Both the position numbers and the translations under genes were made by a program. A stretch of 64,000 nt of DNA, from positions 248,001 through 312,000 of the forward strand of contig CANGYJ010000009.1 of assembly GCA_947458455.1 (NCBI GenBank), read 5' to 3'. Source of the DNA: Verrucomicrobiaceae bacterium. GTDB lineage: Bacteria; Verrucomicrobiota; Verrucomicrobiia; Verrucomicrobiales; Verrucomicrobiaceae. Positions 51,706-60,254 of this stretch are shown here, piece after piece (within the stretch, counting starts at the first letter, position 1; every line of letters starts with the position of its first letter). The notes under the pieces were generated by a model, which worked only from the letters and a program-made list of their open reading frames with translations, had not been told where the DNA came from and did no database searches.

Positions 51706-53640
51706 TCAGAGTTTGCCCTGCGCGCATTCAATATTTGCCCGCTTTGTGTCGATCTCAGGTTTTCCTCCAGTGATCGAGATACAGTTCGTCCACTTGTGTG
51801 ATTTTCCAGGTTCGAGCTTATCAAGCTTCAATCCTTCGGAAGGCTTATATTTTCCGTTTGGATTGGTCACCTCCGGCAACAGCACAATGTCAGTCAAGGT
51901 AAACGCGGAGTCATTCGTCAGCGTGATGTCATCGTTAAACATTCCATAGGTGATGTTCCAGTGATATTTGAGCGCCAACAACTTTTCGGTTTGGTCTGGA
52001 AGGTCGCTACGCATTTTGGCCAGATCAGAGCATTTCCTTACCTCTGCCACGTTACTGAATCCGTTCCCCAAAGCCTTCTGCAGGTGTTCAAAAGCGTCTG
52101 TCGTGCGCCCTTGATAACCATTGAGTCGAGCGAGCAGGTAGTTATACCCTGGATCGTCAGCACGCATTGCAGCTATCGAGTTGAGAGTTGAATGAGCCTC
52201 CTCGACAAGGTTTACACAAGATAGTGCGACACCAAGATTCCAGCGAATGTCGCCATTGGGGTCGGTGGGGTCCAGTTTAAGGGCTGTCTTCCAGTATATC
52301 ACCGCCATCTCATCACCTGGAACGATTGGTGAATTGAACGCATTCTTCTCTTGGCGCTTTGTGAGCGTCGCCAATGCCAACTCACCAGCCTGGCGCATCA
52401 GACTTAACCGATAAGTGTCATAGACAGCCGGGCTTGGAATCAGCTTAGCAACATCTGCAAACTCTGCAGCCCGCTGAAGCTGGACGGTTGCATCGACATC
52501 CGCGCCATCAAGTTTTACCTCTTGGCGAATCATCTGTGCTTTAACAAAGGGATTCATCGGACTCACTCGTGCGCGGTCACGATAATACTGGAGCTGTCCG
52601 GCTAGATTGTTTTCCTTCGACAATTTCTTCCACTGATCCTCGTCTTGCATCTGTGGACTGAAAGCGAGTCCTGTTGAAGGCCAAGAATGTCTTTCCGCAA
52701 GTTGATTAGCGCTGGTTCTTGTCCTCTGGAGAATGTCATCTCTCTTGCTATTGAATTCACGCTGCACTCCTTCAAGTTGCGTTTTCTTTTCCTTGTCCAG
52801 TTTGCTGCCAGTGTCCCATGCGTCCCACAGCACAGCTCCAACAGCCAAAACCGCACCAACTAGTGCTCCACTGACCTCGCCGTTATGGTCTCCGCCATTA
52901 TTGAAGCCATCACTTTGCGGTGCATTGTAGGCACGATACGCCAGTGCTAGTGGAACCCCAGCAGCAGCGCCATTACCGAGTGATTTCCAAGCACCGTTTT
53001 TGAGTGCCTCGTAGCTTGCAGCATCAATCGCCGCGACATTCTCGACTAACACAGCATTAGCGTCGATGAGGTCCAGACATTCCCGAAATACGGGCTGGAG
53101 CTCTGGATCAAATTTGTGTGCACCGATGTGACTTTCGTAAGTCTGCATGAACTGCCGTAACTCTCTCAGCCGTTCCATTCCAACATCGGGATTCTTGATA
53201 TCAACCGTGGGCCAATTCTGATATGCGCGTTCCAGCACAGATAGAAGGAATTGCTGCTCATCAACGGATGGATCGGTTTTGAGCTCCAGAGCCAACAGAG
53301 GGTTGGCCGGCACATTTTTATAGAATGTTGTGCGTTCAACACCTTCAGAACGGAATAGCCCCGAACCGACCATCAGGTAGGAAAGCCCGATCAAGGAGAT
53401 GAGCATCATTTTCGTCTTTGGACGCGCAAGTCCTCTCAACCGTCTCCATACCAGATGGCCGATAAAGATAGCGGGAACGCCCATGAGAACTGGGTATTTG
53501 AGCGCCCCCATGCTGAAAACCGCTGTGATGAAGAGGTGCGCAGCTAGCGGAACACGTTCACTCCAAGCCACGAGCTGGGCCCATACTCGTAACGCTCGAT
53601 TCGTGTGGGGTTGACCTGGTTCAATGGCTAAAGGCTCCAT
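51706..53640 (-). CDS. Membrane protein with TPR-like C-terminal half
   Basis: This 644-aa protein has three or four N-terminal hydrophobic spans (LFITAVFSMGALKYPVLMGV, MMLISLIGLSYLMVGSGLF and neighbours). A helical domain follows, then another hydrophobic segment near 250-275 (ALVGAVLAVGAVLWDAW). The C-terminal half has tetratricopeptide-like helices (WKTALKLDPTDPNGDIRWNL, ARLNGYQGRTTDAFEHLQKA). A final beta domain has conserved-looking Cys. The function is unknown. The start at 53640 is preferred because the dyad at 53642-53657 lies directly upstream. It is divergent from the XRE gene at 53693. Confidence 0.65.
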   Translation of the reverse strand: MEPLAIEPGQPHTNRALRVWAQLVAWSERVPLAAHLFITAVFSMGALKYPVLMGVPAIFIGHLVWRRLRGLARPKTKMMLISLIGLSYLMVGSGLFRSEGVERTTFYKNVPANPLLALELKTDPSVDEQQFLLSVLERAYQNWPTVDIKNPDVGMERLRELRQFMQTYESHIGAHKFDPELQPVFRECLDLIDANAVLVENVAAIDAASYEALKNGAWKSLGNGAAAGVPLALAYRAYNAPQSDGFNNGGDHNGEVSGALVGAVLAVGAVLWDAWDTGSKLDKEKKTQLEGVQREFNSKRDDILQRTRTSANQLAERHSWPSTGLAFSPQMQDEDQWKKLSKENNLAGQLQYYRDRARVSPMNPFVKAQMIRQEVKLDGADVDATVQLQRAAEFADVAKLIPSPAVYDTYRLSLMRQAGELALATLTKRQEKNAFNSPIVPGDEMAVIYWKTALKLDPTDPNGDIRWNLGVALSCVNLVEEAHSTLNSIAAMRADDPGYNYLLARLNGYQGRTTDAFEHLQKALGNGFSNVAEVRKCSDLAKMRSDLPDQTEKLLALKYHWNITYGMFNDDITLTNDSAFTLTDIVLLPEVTNPNGKYKPSEGLKLDKLEPGKSHKWTNCISITGGKPEIDTKRANIECAQGKL

Positions 53641-53641
53641 G

Positions 53642-53657
53642 TGTCCTAATACGGACA
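53642..53657. promoter_or_regulatory. Perfect dyad operator between divergent genes
   Basis: TGTCC-TAATAC-GGACA is a perfect inverted repeat with a 6-bp spacer. It lies in the 52-bp gap between a minus-strand membrane-protein gene and a plus-strand XRE regulator. A TATTAG -10-like box overlaps it on the minus strand. It is probably the binding site of the XRE protein. Confidence 0.65.
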
Positions 53658-53692
53658 TCCATGCTGGCGATTTCAAGCCATAATATCGCAGG

Positions 53693-53947
53693 GTGGCAAA
53701 AACGCCCTCAGACGAATATTTGGAAATCCTTGGAGCAGTCTTCAAGGAGGCGAGAGAGCGTGCCGGCATGTCTCAAAAGAAACTGGCTGAGGTTTCTGGA
53801 GTGGGTCGGACTGGCATCGTGAACCTGGAAGCAGCCAAGAGGAACATCTCCATCTTGATCGGACAGATGCTCGCAGATGGCATGGGTGTTCCTTATGCAT
53901 CGTTGATCACTGAGGTTGAAAAGCGATGGTCGAAGCGGAAGAAGTGA
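53693..53947 (+). CDS. XRE-family transcriptional regulator
   Basis: This 84-aa HTH_3 protein has a helix-turn-helix EARERAGMSQKKLAEVSGVG then RTGIVNLEAAKRNISI at about 18-60, the full length of the domain, with a short basic tail. It starts at GTG (53693), the first codon of the frame with the expected spacing from the divergent gene. It probably represses itself and the gene at 53640 through the 53642 dyad. No partner gene follows; the next DNA is the HNH remnant. Confidence 0.85.
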   Translation: MAKTPSDEYLEILGAVFKEARERAGMSQKKLAEVSGVGRTGIVNLEAAKRNISILIGQMLADGMGVPYASLITEVEKRWSKRKK

Positions 53948-54104
53948 CCAGATACCCGTTTTTGATAAAAGCTGTCAGGTGAATAACTGTACATCTGAAT
54001 GCTGCCAATCCATTGATCCATAAGGGCTCCGGAGGATTTTATTTGCTAGATGAATTTGGGCATCTTTGTTAGCAAAAGCAGGAGCATCTCCGACCTTCTG
54101 ATAG
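53948..54104. other. Non-coding gap
   Basis: No gene, tRNA or clear promoter is seen between the XRE stop and the HNH remnant. The stretch is AT-rich relative to the following block and contains stops in all frames. Confidence 0.5.
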
Positions 54105-54400
54105 TTTACCAAAAACCAGCTCATTAGGCCAGACATCATTCTGCATCGGCGTCATCTTCTGACCGTTGACCTGGCTCACAATTTTGTGCTGGCCTGTCGT
54201 CGCTGCAATAATTCCAAAAGTGATGCTCTTGCCGAAGTCGATGCTCTGGACCGGTGGATTGAACGCTACAAATTGCACGGTCACAGGATTGAGCTTGAGG
54301 CGGCTTTGATCGGACTGCCAGCGGACGCCAATGCTTCAGCTCGTGTGGCTGTTTGGGCGTATGAGCGTAAGACTTTATCGAATCAGTTCACAGCCCCACC
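54105..54400 (+). pseudogene. HNH endonuclease remnant
   Basis: Starting after an in-frame TAG at 54102, the frame reads HRRHLLTVDLAHNFVLACRR, then CNNSKSDALAEVDALDRWIE and ASARVAVWAYERKTLSNQF. The VDLAHNFVLA...C-x-x-C/N-N-x-K-S-D pattern is the second half of an HNH nuclease of the type seen in restriction and phage proteins. The N-terminal half with the first catalytic His is missing and no proper start codon exists, so it is a decayed gene. Its end runs into the minus-strand AAA+ gene, suggesting that an insertion joined the two. Confidence 0.7.
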
Positions 54401-55371
54401 CTCCTCAACAGATCCATCTGCCTCTGCCCCACCGTATCACCCTTCCTCCGGTTCTTTGCCTTCTCCCCCGAGTGCTCGGCCTTCGCTTTCCTCACCTTCG
54501 CGATCTCCCGCTCCAGCATCTCCTGCGTCACGCCCCATCGCTCCGGATTCGCATCAGTGCTCCCCGCATGGATCGCGTTTACGCACACATTCAAAATGTC
54601 CCCTACGCTGAGGCCGCGTGATAGGGCTGCGAGAACTGCGTAATCAGCCTGCACCCGGTCGGGGTTGGGTAGATGAAGGGCGAACAACTCCCGGCGCATG
54701 GAGGCGTCGGGATTGCGAAACTTGATGTGGCGCTGGATGCGCCGCAGCAGCGCGGGGTCATAGTTTTCAAACAGGTTGGTGGTCACGATCACCACACCAT
54801 CGAACCGATCCAACTCCTGCATCAGGCAGTTGCGGTTCTGGTTGATGGAGGTCGAGCAGGACTCGCCGGTTGATACGCGCTTGGAAAGAAGGCTGTCGGC
54901 TTCGTCGAAGAACAGCACCGCGTCGTGTTCACGGGCAGCAGCAAAGGCGGCTTTGATGTGCTTGGCGGTATCACCCAAGTACTTCGATATCACCGATGAA
55001 TAGTCCACCTGATAGAGCGGCTTGCCCAGTTTCAACGTGATGCCCAGCGCAGCGCAAGTTTTGCCGGTGCCTGGCGGGCCGTAGAAGTTCAAAATGCACT
55101 TTCCTTCCTGCGGTTGGATGGCGCTCAGGTTCCAAATGCGCTCCAGGTCAGCGCGGATCTCCAGCGCCCGAAGGCCAGCCAGAATGTCCGTTTTCACTTC
55201 TGCATGGAGGATCAGCTTGTCGAGTTCATGGCGCGGCTCTGGATGCACGAGGTTGCCGACGTCAGGAGCGGGTTCCTCTTCATTGCGCCTCCTGCGGCGC
55301 GGGTTGCGGTGATCATCGGCGGTCGCCGCATCGGGCGGTAGTTCTATTTCAGGGGCGGTTCGTGCGGGCAT
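54388..55371 (-). CDS. AAA+ ATPase
   Basis: This 327-aa AAA+ ATPase has Walker A GPPGTGKT in ILNFYGPPGTGKTCAALG. The pore-like segment is VDYSSVISKYLGDTAKHIKA. Walker B is VLFFDEADSLL, sensor 1 is VIVTTNLFENYD, and the arginine-finger region is ALLRRIQRHIKF. It lacks protease or peptidase domains. It resembles spastin/FtsH-like or phage AAA proteins that remodel protein complexes. The ATG at 55371 is preferred over an in-frame ATG at 55395, because the bases between them match the C/A-rich leaders found before other genes. It belongs to a GC-richer patch together with the next two genes. Confidence 0.88.
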   Translation of the reverse strand: MPARTAPEIELPPDAATADDHRNPRRRRRNEEEPAPDVGNLVHPEPRHELDKLILHAEVKTDILAGLRALEIRADLERIWNLSAIQPQEGKCILNFYGPPGTGKTCAALGITLKLGKPLYQVDYSSVISKYLGDTAKHIKAAFAAAREHDAVLFFDEADSLLSKRVSTGESCSTSINQNRNCLMQELDRFDGVVIVTTNLFENYDPALLRRIQRHIKFRNPDASMRRELFALHLPNPDRVQADYAVLAALSRGLSVGDILNVCVNAIHAGSTDANPERWGVTQEMLEREIAKVRKAKAEHSGEKAKNRRKGDTVGQRQMDLLRRVGL

Positions 55372-55391
55372 GGTTGTGTTTGGGTGTGGGT

Positions 55392-55748
55392 TCATGCGGC
55401 AGACACGCTATCCGCAGTGTGCGTATAGCAGGTGCCGCAAAAGGCGTGTTCAAGGCGGGTGTTGTCGGTGCATTGCACGATCTGCCTCGCATAGGCCGGC
55501 ATGCGGCGGCGCAGGATGATCATCTGCTTGAGGCTGAGGCATCCTCGCCGCTGATACTGGCGAGCGAAGCTGGTCAGGATTTCTGCATCAGGGCCGGTGA
55601 ACCCGACGCCATTGCGCTCAATGGTGGTTTCACGGCATTGCTCGTCAGCCGTCTGGTTTTGGTAGATGCGCATCAGGGCGCGCAAGGCCCAGCGGTCGTT
55701 GCTGGCAAGGCGGTGGAGCAGTTGTTCGATCATGTCTTTCTTGCTCAT
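55392..55748 (-). CDS. Conserved hypothetical phage/plasmid protein
   Basis: This 118-aa helical protein begins MSKKDMIEQLLHRLASNDRW. It has NGVGFTGPDAEILTSFARQY in the middle and the segment RRGCLSLKQMIILRRRMPAY, then ARQIVQC. These segments appear together in small proteins of phages and plasmids that carry replication genes. I cannot name the family or role. The start at 55748 is preceded by a C-rich leader with no Shine-Dalgarno. It lies between the AAA+ and ligase genes. Confidence 0.65.
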   Translation of the reverse strand: MSKKDMIEQLLHRLASNDRWALRALMRIYQNQTADEQCRETTIERNGVGFTGPDAEILTSFARQYQRRGCLSLKQMIILRRRMPAYARQIVQCTDNTRLEHAFCGTCYTHTADSVSAA

Positions 55749-55825
55749 GGGTGGAGGGATGGGTTCAGGTTCATGAATCGGCATTGAGCCGATCTCCCCT
55801 TGGCCTCGTCACCGTGGCCGCGTGT

Positions 55826-55850
55826 GTCGCACCGTTTTGAGCACCATTTT
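55826..55850. repeat. 25-bp repeat, copy 1
   Basis: GTCGCACCGTTTTGAGCACC followed by ATTTT matches the segment at 56807-56831 at 24 of 25 positions and in the same orientation. Each copy is located upstream of a minus-strand gene (55748 and 56765), so it may be a shared promoter or operator. Confidence 0.7.
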
Positions 55851-55859
55851 GCGAACCCC

Positions 55860-56765
55860 TTATGAGAGGTCCCACGGCTCGCGGAACCCGATGAACTTCG
55901 GGAACCTGGGCGCTTCCTTCGCGCCGCTGGGCTGGTGCATGAACTTCACCATCCTGCCAATGAGCGCGTCGCGCTGCTGCCACAGGGTGATGCGGTCCAC
56001 ACCCCCGACGACGTGGTTGTAACCCACGCGGAACTTGATGCCCGTCTCCAACTGCTTGACGACAAAGCCGCCGAGTTCACCGCGACCCACCATGCCGGAC
56101 TGCGCCATGCTGCGTTTGGTGCGCCCAAACGCATCCTTCTCAGCCGCGTTGTGATTGCTCATGCCCTCGTAGGTGTCGAGCACCACGGCCTCGGCGTCCT
56201 CAAAGCGTTTGATCTTGACGAGGTAGCCCTCGCGCTCCGTGGACCGGCCGCACTTGTGGGGTGAGCTGGGAGTGCGAATCATCACGCCTTCAAATCCCTC
56301 GCTCACGCAGCGCTCTTCATAGGCCATAAGCTCGTCCAGCGAGTGCATCTCCTCGGGCAGCACTTTATCGACGCGCTCGTAGTCCGGCAGTCGCGCCAAC
56401 TCCTGCATGCGGTAGGCATAGGGCACGTCGATGCCGTCGCTCACATAGTCGAAGACGGCGAAGATGAAGTCGGGTTCACCGCTCTCGCGGCCCACATGCC
56501 CGGCGGTTTCATTGAAGGTGGTGCCTTTGACGATCAACTCGCCGTCCAGCCCATCGGGCAGATTGGTTTCGATCCACTCGCGGATGAAGCGGTTTGACAC
56601 CGGCTTGAAGCTGCGATTCAGGGCGCGGCCATTGATCTTGAGGCAGCGGATGCCGTCGAGCTTGGGCGTGGGCAGCAGGGGGAAGCTGAGGGCATGGAGA
56701 CGCTCGCATTTGTCGGCGAGCATGGGTTTGGTGATTGGGGACGAGGCGGTGGTAGTGGTGTTCAT
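55860..56765 (-). CDS. ATP-dependent DNA ligase, phage type
   Basis: This 301-aa ATP-dependent DNA ligase carries the nucleotidyl-transfer motif I at PKLDGIRC (K35). Motif III is FIFAVFDYV, motif IV is EGFEGVMIRTP and motif V is GYLVKIKRF. A C-terminal OB domain follows with GELGGFVVKQLETGIKFRVG. Length and order match small phage ligases such as that of T7. The host has NAD-dependent LigA, so this one probably serves the element. An alternative start at 56828 would add 21 residues encoded by the 25-bp repeat region; the shorter start is preferred. Confidence 0.92.
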   Translation of the reverse strand: MNTTTTASSPITKPMLADKCERLHALSFPLLPTPKLDGIRCLKINGRALNRSFKPVSNRFIREWIETNLPDGLDGELIVKGTTFNETAGHVGRESGEPDFIFAVFDYVSDGIDVPYAYRMQELARLPDYERVDKVLPEEMHSLDELMAYEERCVSEGFEGVMIRTPSSPHKCGRSTEREGYLVKIKRFEDAEAVVLDTYEGMSNHNAAEKDAFGRTKRSMAQSGMVGRGELGGFVVKQLETGIKFRVGYNHVVGGVDRITLWQQRDALIGRMVKFMHQPSGAKEAPRFPKFIGFREPWDLS

Positions 56766-56806
56766 GGCTTGGAGTGCCCATGTGGGCATCCTGAGGGCCT
56801 CGTCAC

Positions 56807-56831
56807 GTCGCACCGTTTTGATCACCATTTT
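56807..56831. repeat. 25-bp repeat, copy 2
   Basis: This segment matches 55826-55850 with one mismatch (GTCGCACCGTTTTGATCACC then ATTTT). It lies 42 bp before the ligase start and contains an in-frame ATG (56828) for a longer ligase reading. Confidence 0.7.
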
Positions 56832-57067
56832 TCAGACTCACTGCTGCCTTGAAGAAAGAGACGGTTAGATCAACCGCCGTTGTTGCCGCGTAGGAGGCGT
56901 TTTACAGGCTCAGAGGCACCGCAAGGTATGAGAGTATGCCGACCCCCGACATGCACTTGTTGCGACCATCAACGCGCTTGTTGAGACCGTGACGCCAGGC
57001 TTGGAACAAACCGATGCATGCGATATGCTGTCGTGTAGCTAAGTTAGCTTTTCAGTGTGCAGCTAGG

Positions 57068-57862
57068 TTAAGGCTGTGGCTCCTTGCTGGCAGCGATGAC
57101 CAATTTCTGCTTTTCGGGCGGCAGCGGCGCGATCTTGACGTAATCACCATCAAAGTATGCTTTATCACCGTGATAAACACCGGTGTTTGTGCCTTCAACG
57201 CACAACCAAGGCCCCTCCACCGTAAACAAAATCTCCACTTCCTCATCAGCAATAGGAGTTGATTTGAAAACGGCGCGGTTTCCGCTTTTGACAGCCAGAC
57301 CCCTCACATGGCCATGATAGTGGTCACTTCCGCGGATACAGCTAGCACTGAAGTAGATCACGCCATTTTTATCAACCATACTCATCCATCCGCCACGGTT
57401 GTCGGACCAGAATCCAGTGAGTCCCTCGCCTCTGTTTTTCAAGTGGTCCATCAATCCATGAATCCATGACGTTCTGCGTTTGATGAGCATGACACCATCT
57501 TCCAGATCAACACTTTCCTTCTCCTGAGGGTTAGGATTCGCAGGAGCGTCGAGCTTCGAACTCACGCCGCTTTCGGCAGCAAGGATTTGATCCCAGTCTG
57601 CTTGGTTGCTCAGGAAGATGCTCAACGGCTCGCCTTTAAGCCCTTTCAAGGCTCGTTGCACGGCTTTGTGAAGATGACACCGAGCGGAGGTGAGGGTTTC
57701 AACTTGGACTTGGTTGGCTGATTTAGACGGGGATGCCTCATTCACATTTCCCCTGGCTTGGCCAGATTTGTTTGCATTCACATTACCCACGACGAGCCAC
57801 AGGGGCAAAAGGCACAAGTTGGCTGCTGTAAACAAATGGGGAATACGATTAGAGTGATACAT
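57068..57862 (-). CDS. Exported protein with LprI-like C-terminal domain
   Basis: In this 264-aa protein an N-terminal signal sequence (LFTAANLCLLPLWLVVGNVNA) is followed by a Ser/Asn/Gln-rich region. The C-terminal 110 residues (GLTGFWSDNRGGWMSMVDKN, VEILFTVEGPWLCVEG, GVYHGDKAYFDGDYVKI) follow the beta pattern of secreted domains found in LprI-like lysozyme-inhibitor proteins, with one G-Y-x-K ending. The likeness is weak. It could act at the cell surface. It is separated from the ligase gene by about 300 nt with no other gene. Confidence 0.6.
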   Translation of the reverse strand: MYHSNRIPHLFTAANLCLLPLWLVVGNVNANKSGQARGNVNEASPSKSANQVQVETLTSARCHLHKAVQRALKGLKGEPLSIFLSNQADWDQILAAESGVSSKLDAPANPNPQEKESVDLEDGVMLIKRRTSWIHGLMDHLKNRGEGLTGFWSDNRGGWMSMVDKNGVIYFSASCIRGSDHYHGHVRGLAVKSGNRAVFKSTPIADEEVEILFTVEGPWLCVEGTNTGVYHGDKAYFDGDYVKIAPLPPEKQKLVIAASKEPQP

Positions 57863-57898
57863 TATTCAGAAGGTAGAAGAGATAAATACGCTCTGGTT

Positions 57899-59719
57899 TT
57901 AGTTCATTCGTGTGACTCGATTGTTGAATGTGCCAAGACATCCTGAACAGCAGCTAAAGTCATACTCCCTGCCACAACTCATCGCCCAGGTTTCCTTCGG
58001 AGATATTACCGTGACGATCAATGGAGGCATCGGGCCGCAAAGCGGACAGATGATCTCACCCGGCTTGATCACCATGTCTTTCGCCTCTGACCAAGAATGA
58101 AAGTGCTCGGTCCAGGAGTTTGATGAAAGCAATGGATCTGCACCCCGCCTGACGGGAAACTTCAATTGCAGACCTCGCGGAATCTTGATCCGATGGCCAT
58201 CTGGACGGCGGCGCAGCCGTCGCACCTCCCAGAATCCCAAACCCAAAATAAGCTCTTTGAGCGTCTTGGTCTTCCAGAACTGCTGCCCTTTCACCGCTGA
58301 TTGCGCCGGTCTGGGTATGATGCGGTAGGTCACCCGATCGGTTGCATCGTGAGATGACTCCATCCAGCCTGTTGTCGCACACTTCTCAAGCATCAAAGCA
58401 AGAAAGAGCAGATCCTCGGTCTTGCGGATAGGCTTACCATCGCGGGGGAAGTTCTCGTCTAGGGCAGGAGGATTTTGGTGAAAAACTTCCGGTTTAAAAA
58501 ACTTTGATGCTCTCATGCGGTGTTCCACGCGATCACAGATAGTTCGTGCTGCCGAGGCGGTCATGGAGTGGCGTTTCCCCAACTTCTCGAATGAGAGTGC
58601 GCCTTCCCCATTCCATCCCATGAACGAGCGATACATCTCGCGCTCTTGGTCGGTGATGCCTGATACTTGATTTAGCACTTCATTTTCTTCCGTGATCCAA
58701 GTCTCATCCTCGTCGTTCATCCATGAATCGTCCTCAACACGCTTTTCTACTTCCGCCGGTTTAGTCTCCAGAGGCTTGCAAGGATCCAAAACAGAAGGTT
58801 TTGTTTTGTTACTGATCGACTCAGTAGTAATACTGGATTCGTCGAAATCGTCTGGAATACCGAAGATTGATCCAATTCTACGGGGATAGTTTGGAAAAAA
58901 TCTGAAAGGTCTTTCTATCCGACTTTCATCGAACCAAAAATCTGTATGGCGTTTTGAAAATGCAGCCTCTAGGTCTTCATCAAGAAACTTCAAACCATAA
59001 AGTTGAGTGGATAAATTTCTACTTGAGAGCACTTTGGCTTCTTCAAGCGTCACACTTTCAAAACCGTTGAGTTCTAGGGTGCCTTGGTGCGTGACCAAGA
59101 TTTTGAGGATTGCCATTGGCAGTGTCTTGATTTCATTGAGGGCAAGAGTGCCCTTGTGCCGTGCCGCGAGGTTGTGGGCGAGAGCAATATGCCCGGGGGT
59201 TTCGGGAAATTCGGTTAGGCCATCGAGATGCAACCAACCGATGTGCTTGCTGAGCACCATGCTCGATTCATCCGAGATTTTTTGAATGCCATTCAGCAGG
59301 AGATCTCCCTTATGGGCGCTCAGTGCCAGAGCGACCTCATCCGAGATGTGTTCGATGCCGTTGAGGAAAAGTTTATCATGGTGCTTGGCCAAAGAGCGAG
59401 CGGAAGCCGCGGAAAGACTCGTGAGGCCGTTAAGATAAAGTGAATTCCGTTGTTTGGACAGTGCTTCGGCACTTTCGTCGGACAAGTGGGTCAGTCCGTT
59501 CAACGAGAGGGATCCTTGGTGGGCAGCCAGAATGACCGCCGCAGCCTCTTCGAGGTCGGTGGATTTGTCCGCAGCAAGGTCCTGCCTCGGCTTTTTCTTG
59601 GGGAGCAGGTTGCTGGCGATTTCAGCAGTCAGCACTGCCTTGCGCAGTTTCTTCGCTTTTTGAGGACGGGAAGATTTACGAGTCAAGGTGAGCCAGTCTG
59701 GTGGCAGGAGTATATCCAT
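57899..59719 (-). CDS. Leucine-rich-like repeat protein with Cys-rich C-terminus
   Basis: This 606-aa protein contains, at about 55-260, ten or so repeats of 22-23 residues around the consensus LxLNGLTxLSxExAxALSKH (for example LYLNGLTSLSAASARSLAKH). These are leucine-rich-like units found in Planctomycetota and Verrucomicrobiota. The rest has an acidic linker (about 330-370) and a helical domain with KLGKRHSMTASAARTICDRV. A C-terminal segment holds a cysteine cluster (ICPLCG, then MSCGREYDFSCCSGCLG) that could bind zinc. The repeats at 62.7-64 kb are related. One repeat is replaced by the odd PGHIALAHNLA segment, which recurs in the related protein. Confidence 0.75.
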   Translation of the reverse strand: MDILLPPDWLTLTRKSSRPQKAKKLRKAVLTAEIASNLLPKKKPRQDLAADKSTDLEEAAAVILAAHQGSLSLNGLTHLSDESAEALSKQRNSLYLNGLTSLSAASARSLAKHHDKLFLNGIEHISDEVALALSAHKGDLLLNGIQKISDESSMVLSKHIGWLHLDGLTEFPETPGHIALAHNLAARHKGTLALNEIKTLPMAILKILVTHQGTLELNGFESVTLEEAKVLSSRNLSTQLYGLKFLDEDLEAAFSKRHTDFWFDESRIERPFRFFPNYPRRIGSIFGIPDDFDESSITTESISNKTKPSVLDPCKPLETKPAEVEKRVEDDSWMNDEDETWITEENEVLNQVSGITDQEREMYRSFMGWNGEGALSFEKLGKRHSMTASAARTICDRVEHRMRASKFFKPEVFHQNPPALDENFPRDGKPIRKTEDLLFLALMLEKCATTGWMESSHDATDRVTYRIIPRPAQSAVKGQQFWKTKTLKELILGLGFWEVRRLRRRPDGHRIKIPRGLQLKFPVRRGADPLLSSNSWTEHFHSWSEAKDMVIKPGEIICPLCGPMPPLIVTVISPKETWAMSCGREYDFSCCSGCLGTFNNRVTRMN

Positions 59720-59803
59720 GATGTTGGGAGGGGTTCGTGTTGTGGCCTGGGTGGTATTGATCGTGGGCTGTTCTCAGAGGTGCCGCCTCATGACTGGTGT
59801 GGT

Positions 59804-60226
59804 TTACGGGCAGTAATCAGGATCGTTGATGATATTGAGATACTCCTGATACCTTTCGGGTCCGCCTTCGCGCACCCAATCATCATAGGAAATGGCAACG
59901 ATTTGAAAGCGATCCGGCTCCAGGGGTTTGCCCTCCACATCTTCATAGATGGAAGAGTATTCGATGAGCGCAGGATCTTCCCAGCCTTTGAAGTCCACGT
60001 GATACCAGCCAAGCCATCCATCAAAGATCTCGATGTCTGCAAAAGCGGCGATTTGCATCGTGGCCACGCCTCGGGACTCCAGCCACTGGAGGATATCGCT
60101 CACACGGGACTCATCTGTGCGGTAGATAACAGCTTCCACGCCGGGCCCCGTCTGGATTTGAAGCACAAAAATGTCACTTTGCGTGGCGAGGAGCAGTTCT
60201 TCTGGTTGAGTCAACCGTTGAGGCAT
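59804..60226 (-). CDS. Hypothetical acidic protein
   Basis: This 140-aa protein is strongly acidic and rich in aromatic residues (FDGWLGWYHVDFKGWEDPAL). It has alternating strands and helices, no signal peptide and no membrane span. No family was recognised. It sits between the repeat protein and the caspase-like protein. Acidic proteins of this size are often anti-defence or DNA-mimic proteins on mobile elements, but nothing specific supports that here. Confidence 0.6.
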   Translation of the reverse strand: MPQRLTQPEELLLATQSDIFVLQIQTGPGVEAVIYRTDESRVSDILQWLESRGVATMQIAAFADIEIFDGWLGWYHVDFKGWEDPALIEYSSIYEDVEGKPLEPDRFQIVAISYDDWVREGGPERYQEYLNIINDPDYCP

Positions 60227-60254
60227 GGCGTGAGAAGGCAGGTGGGAGTTAGCG

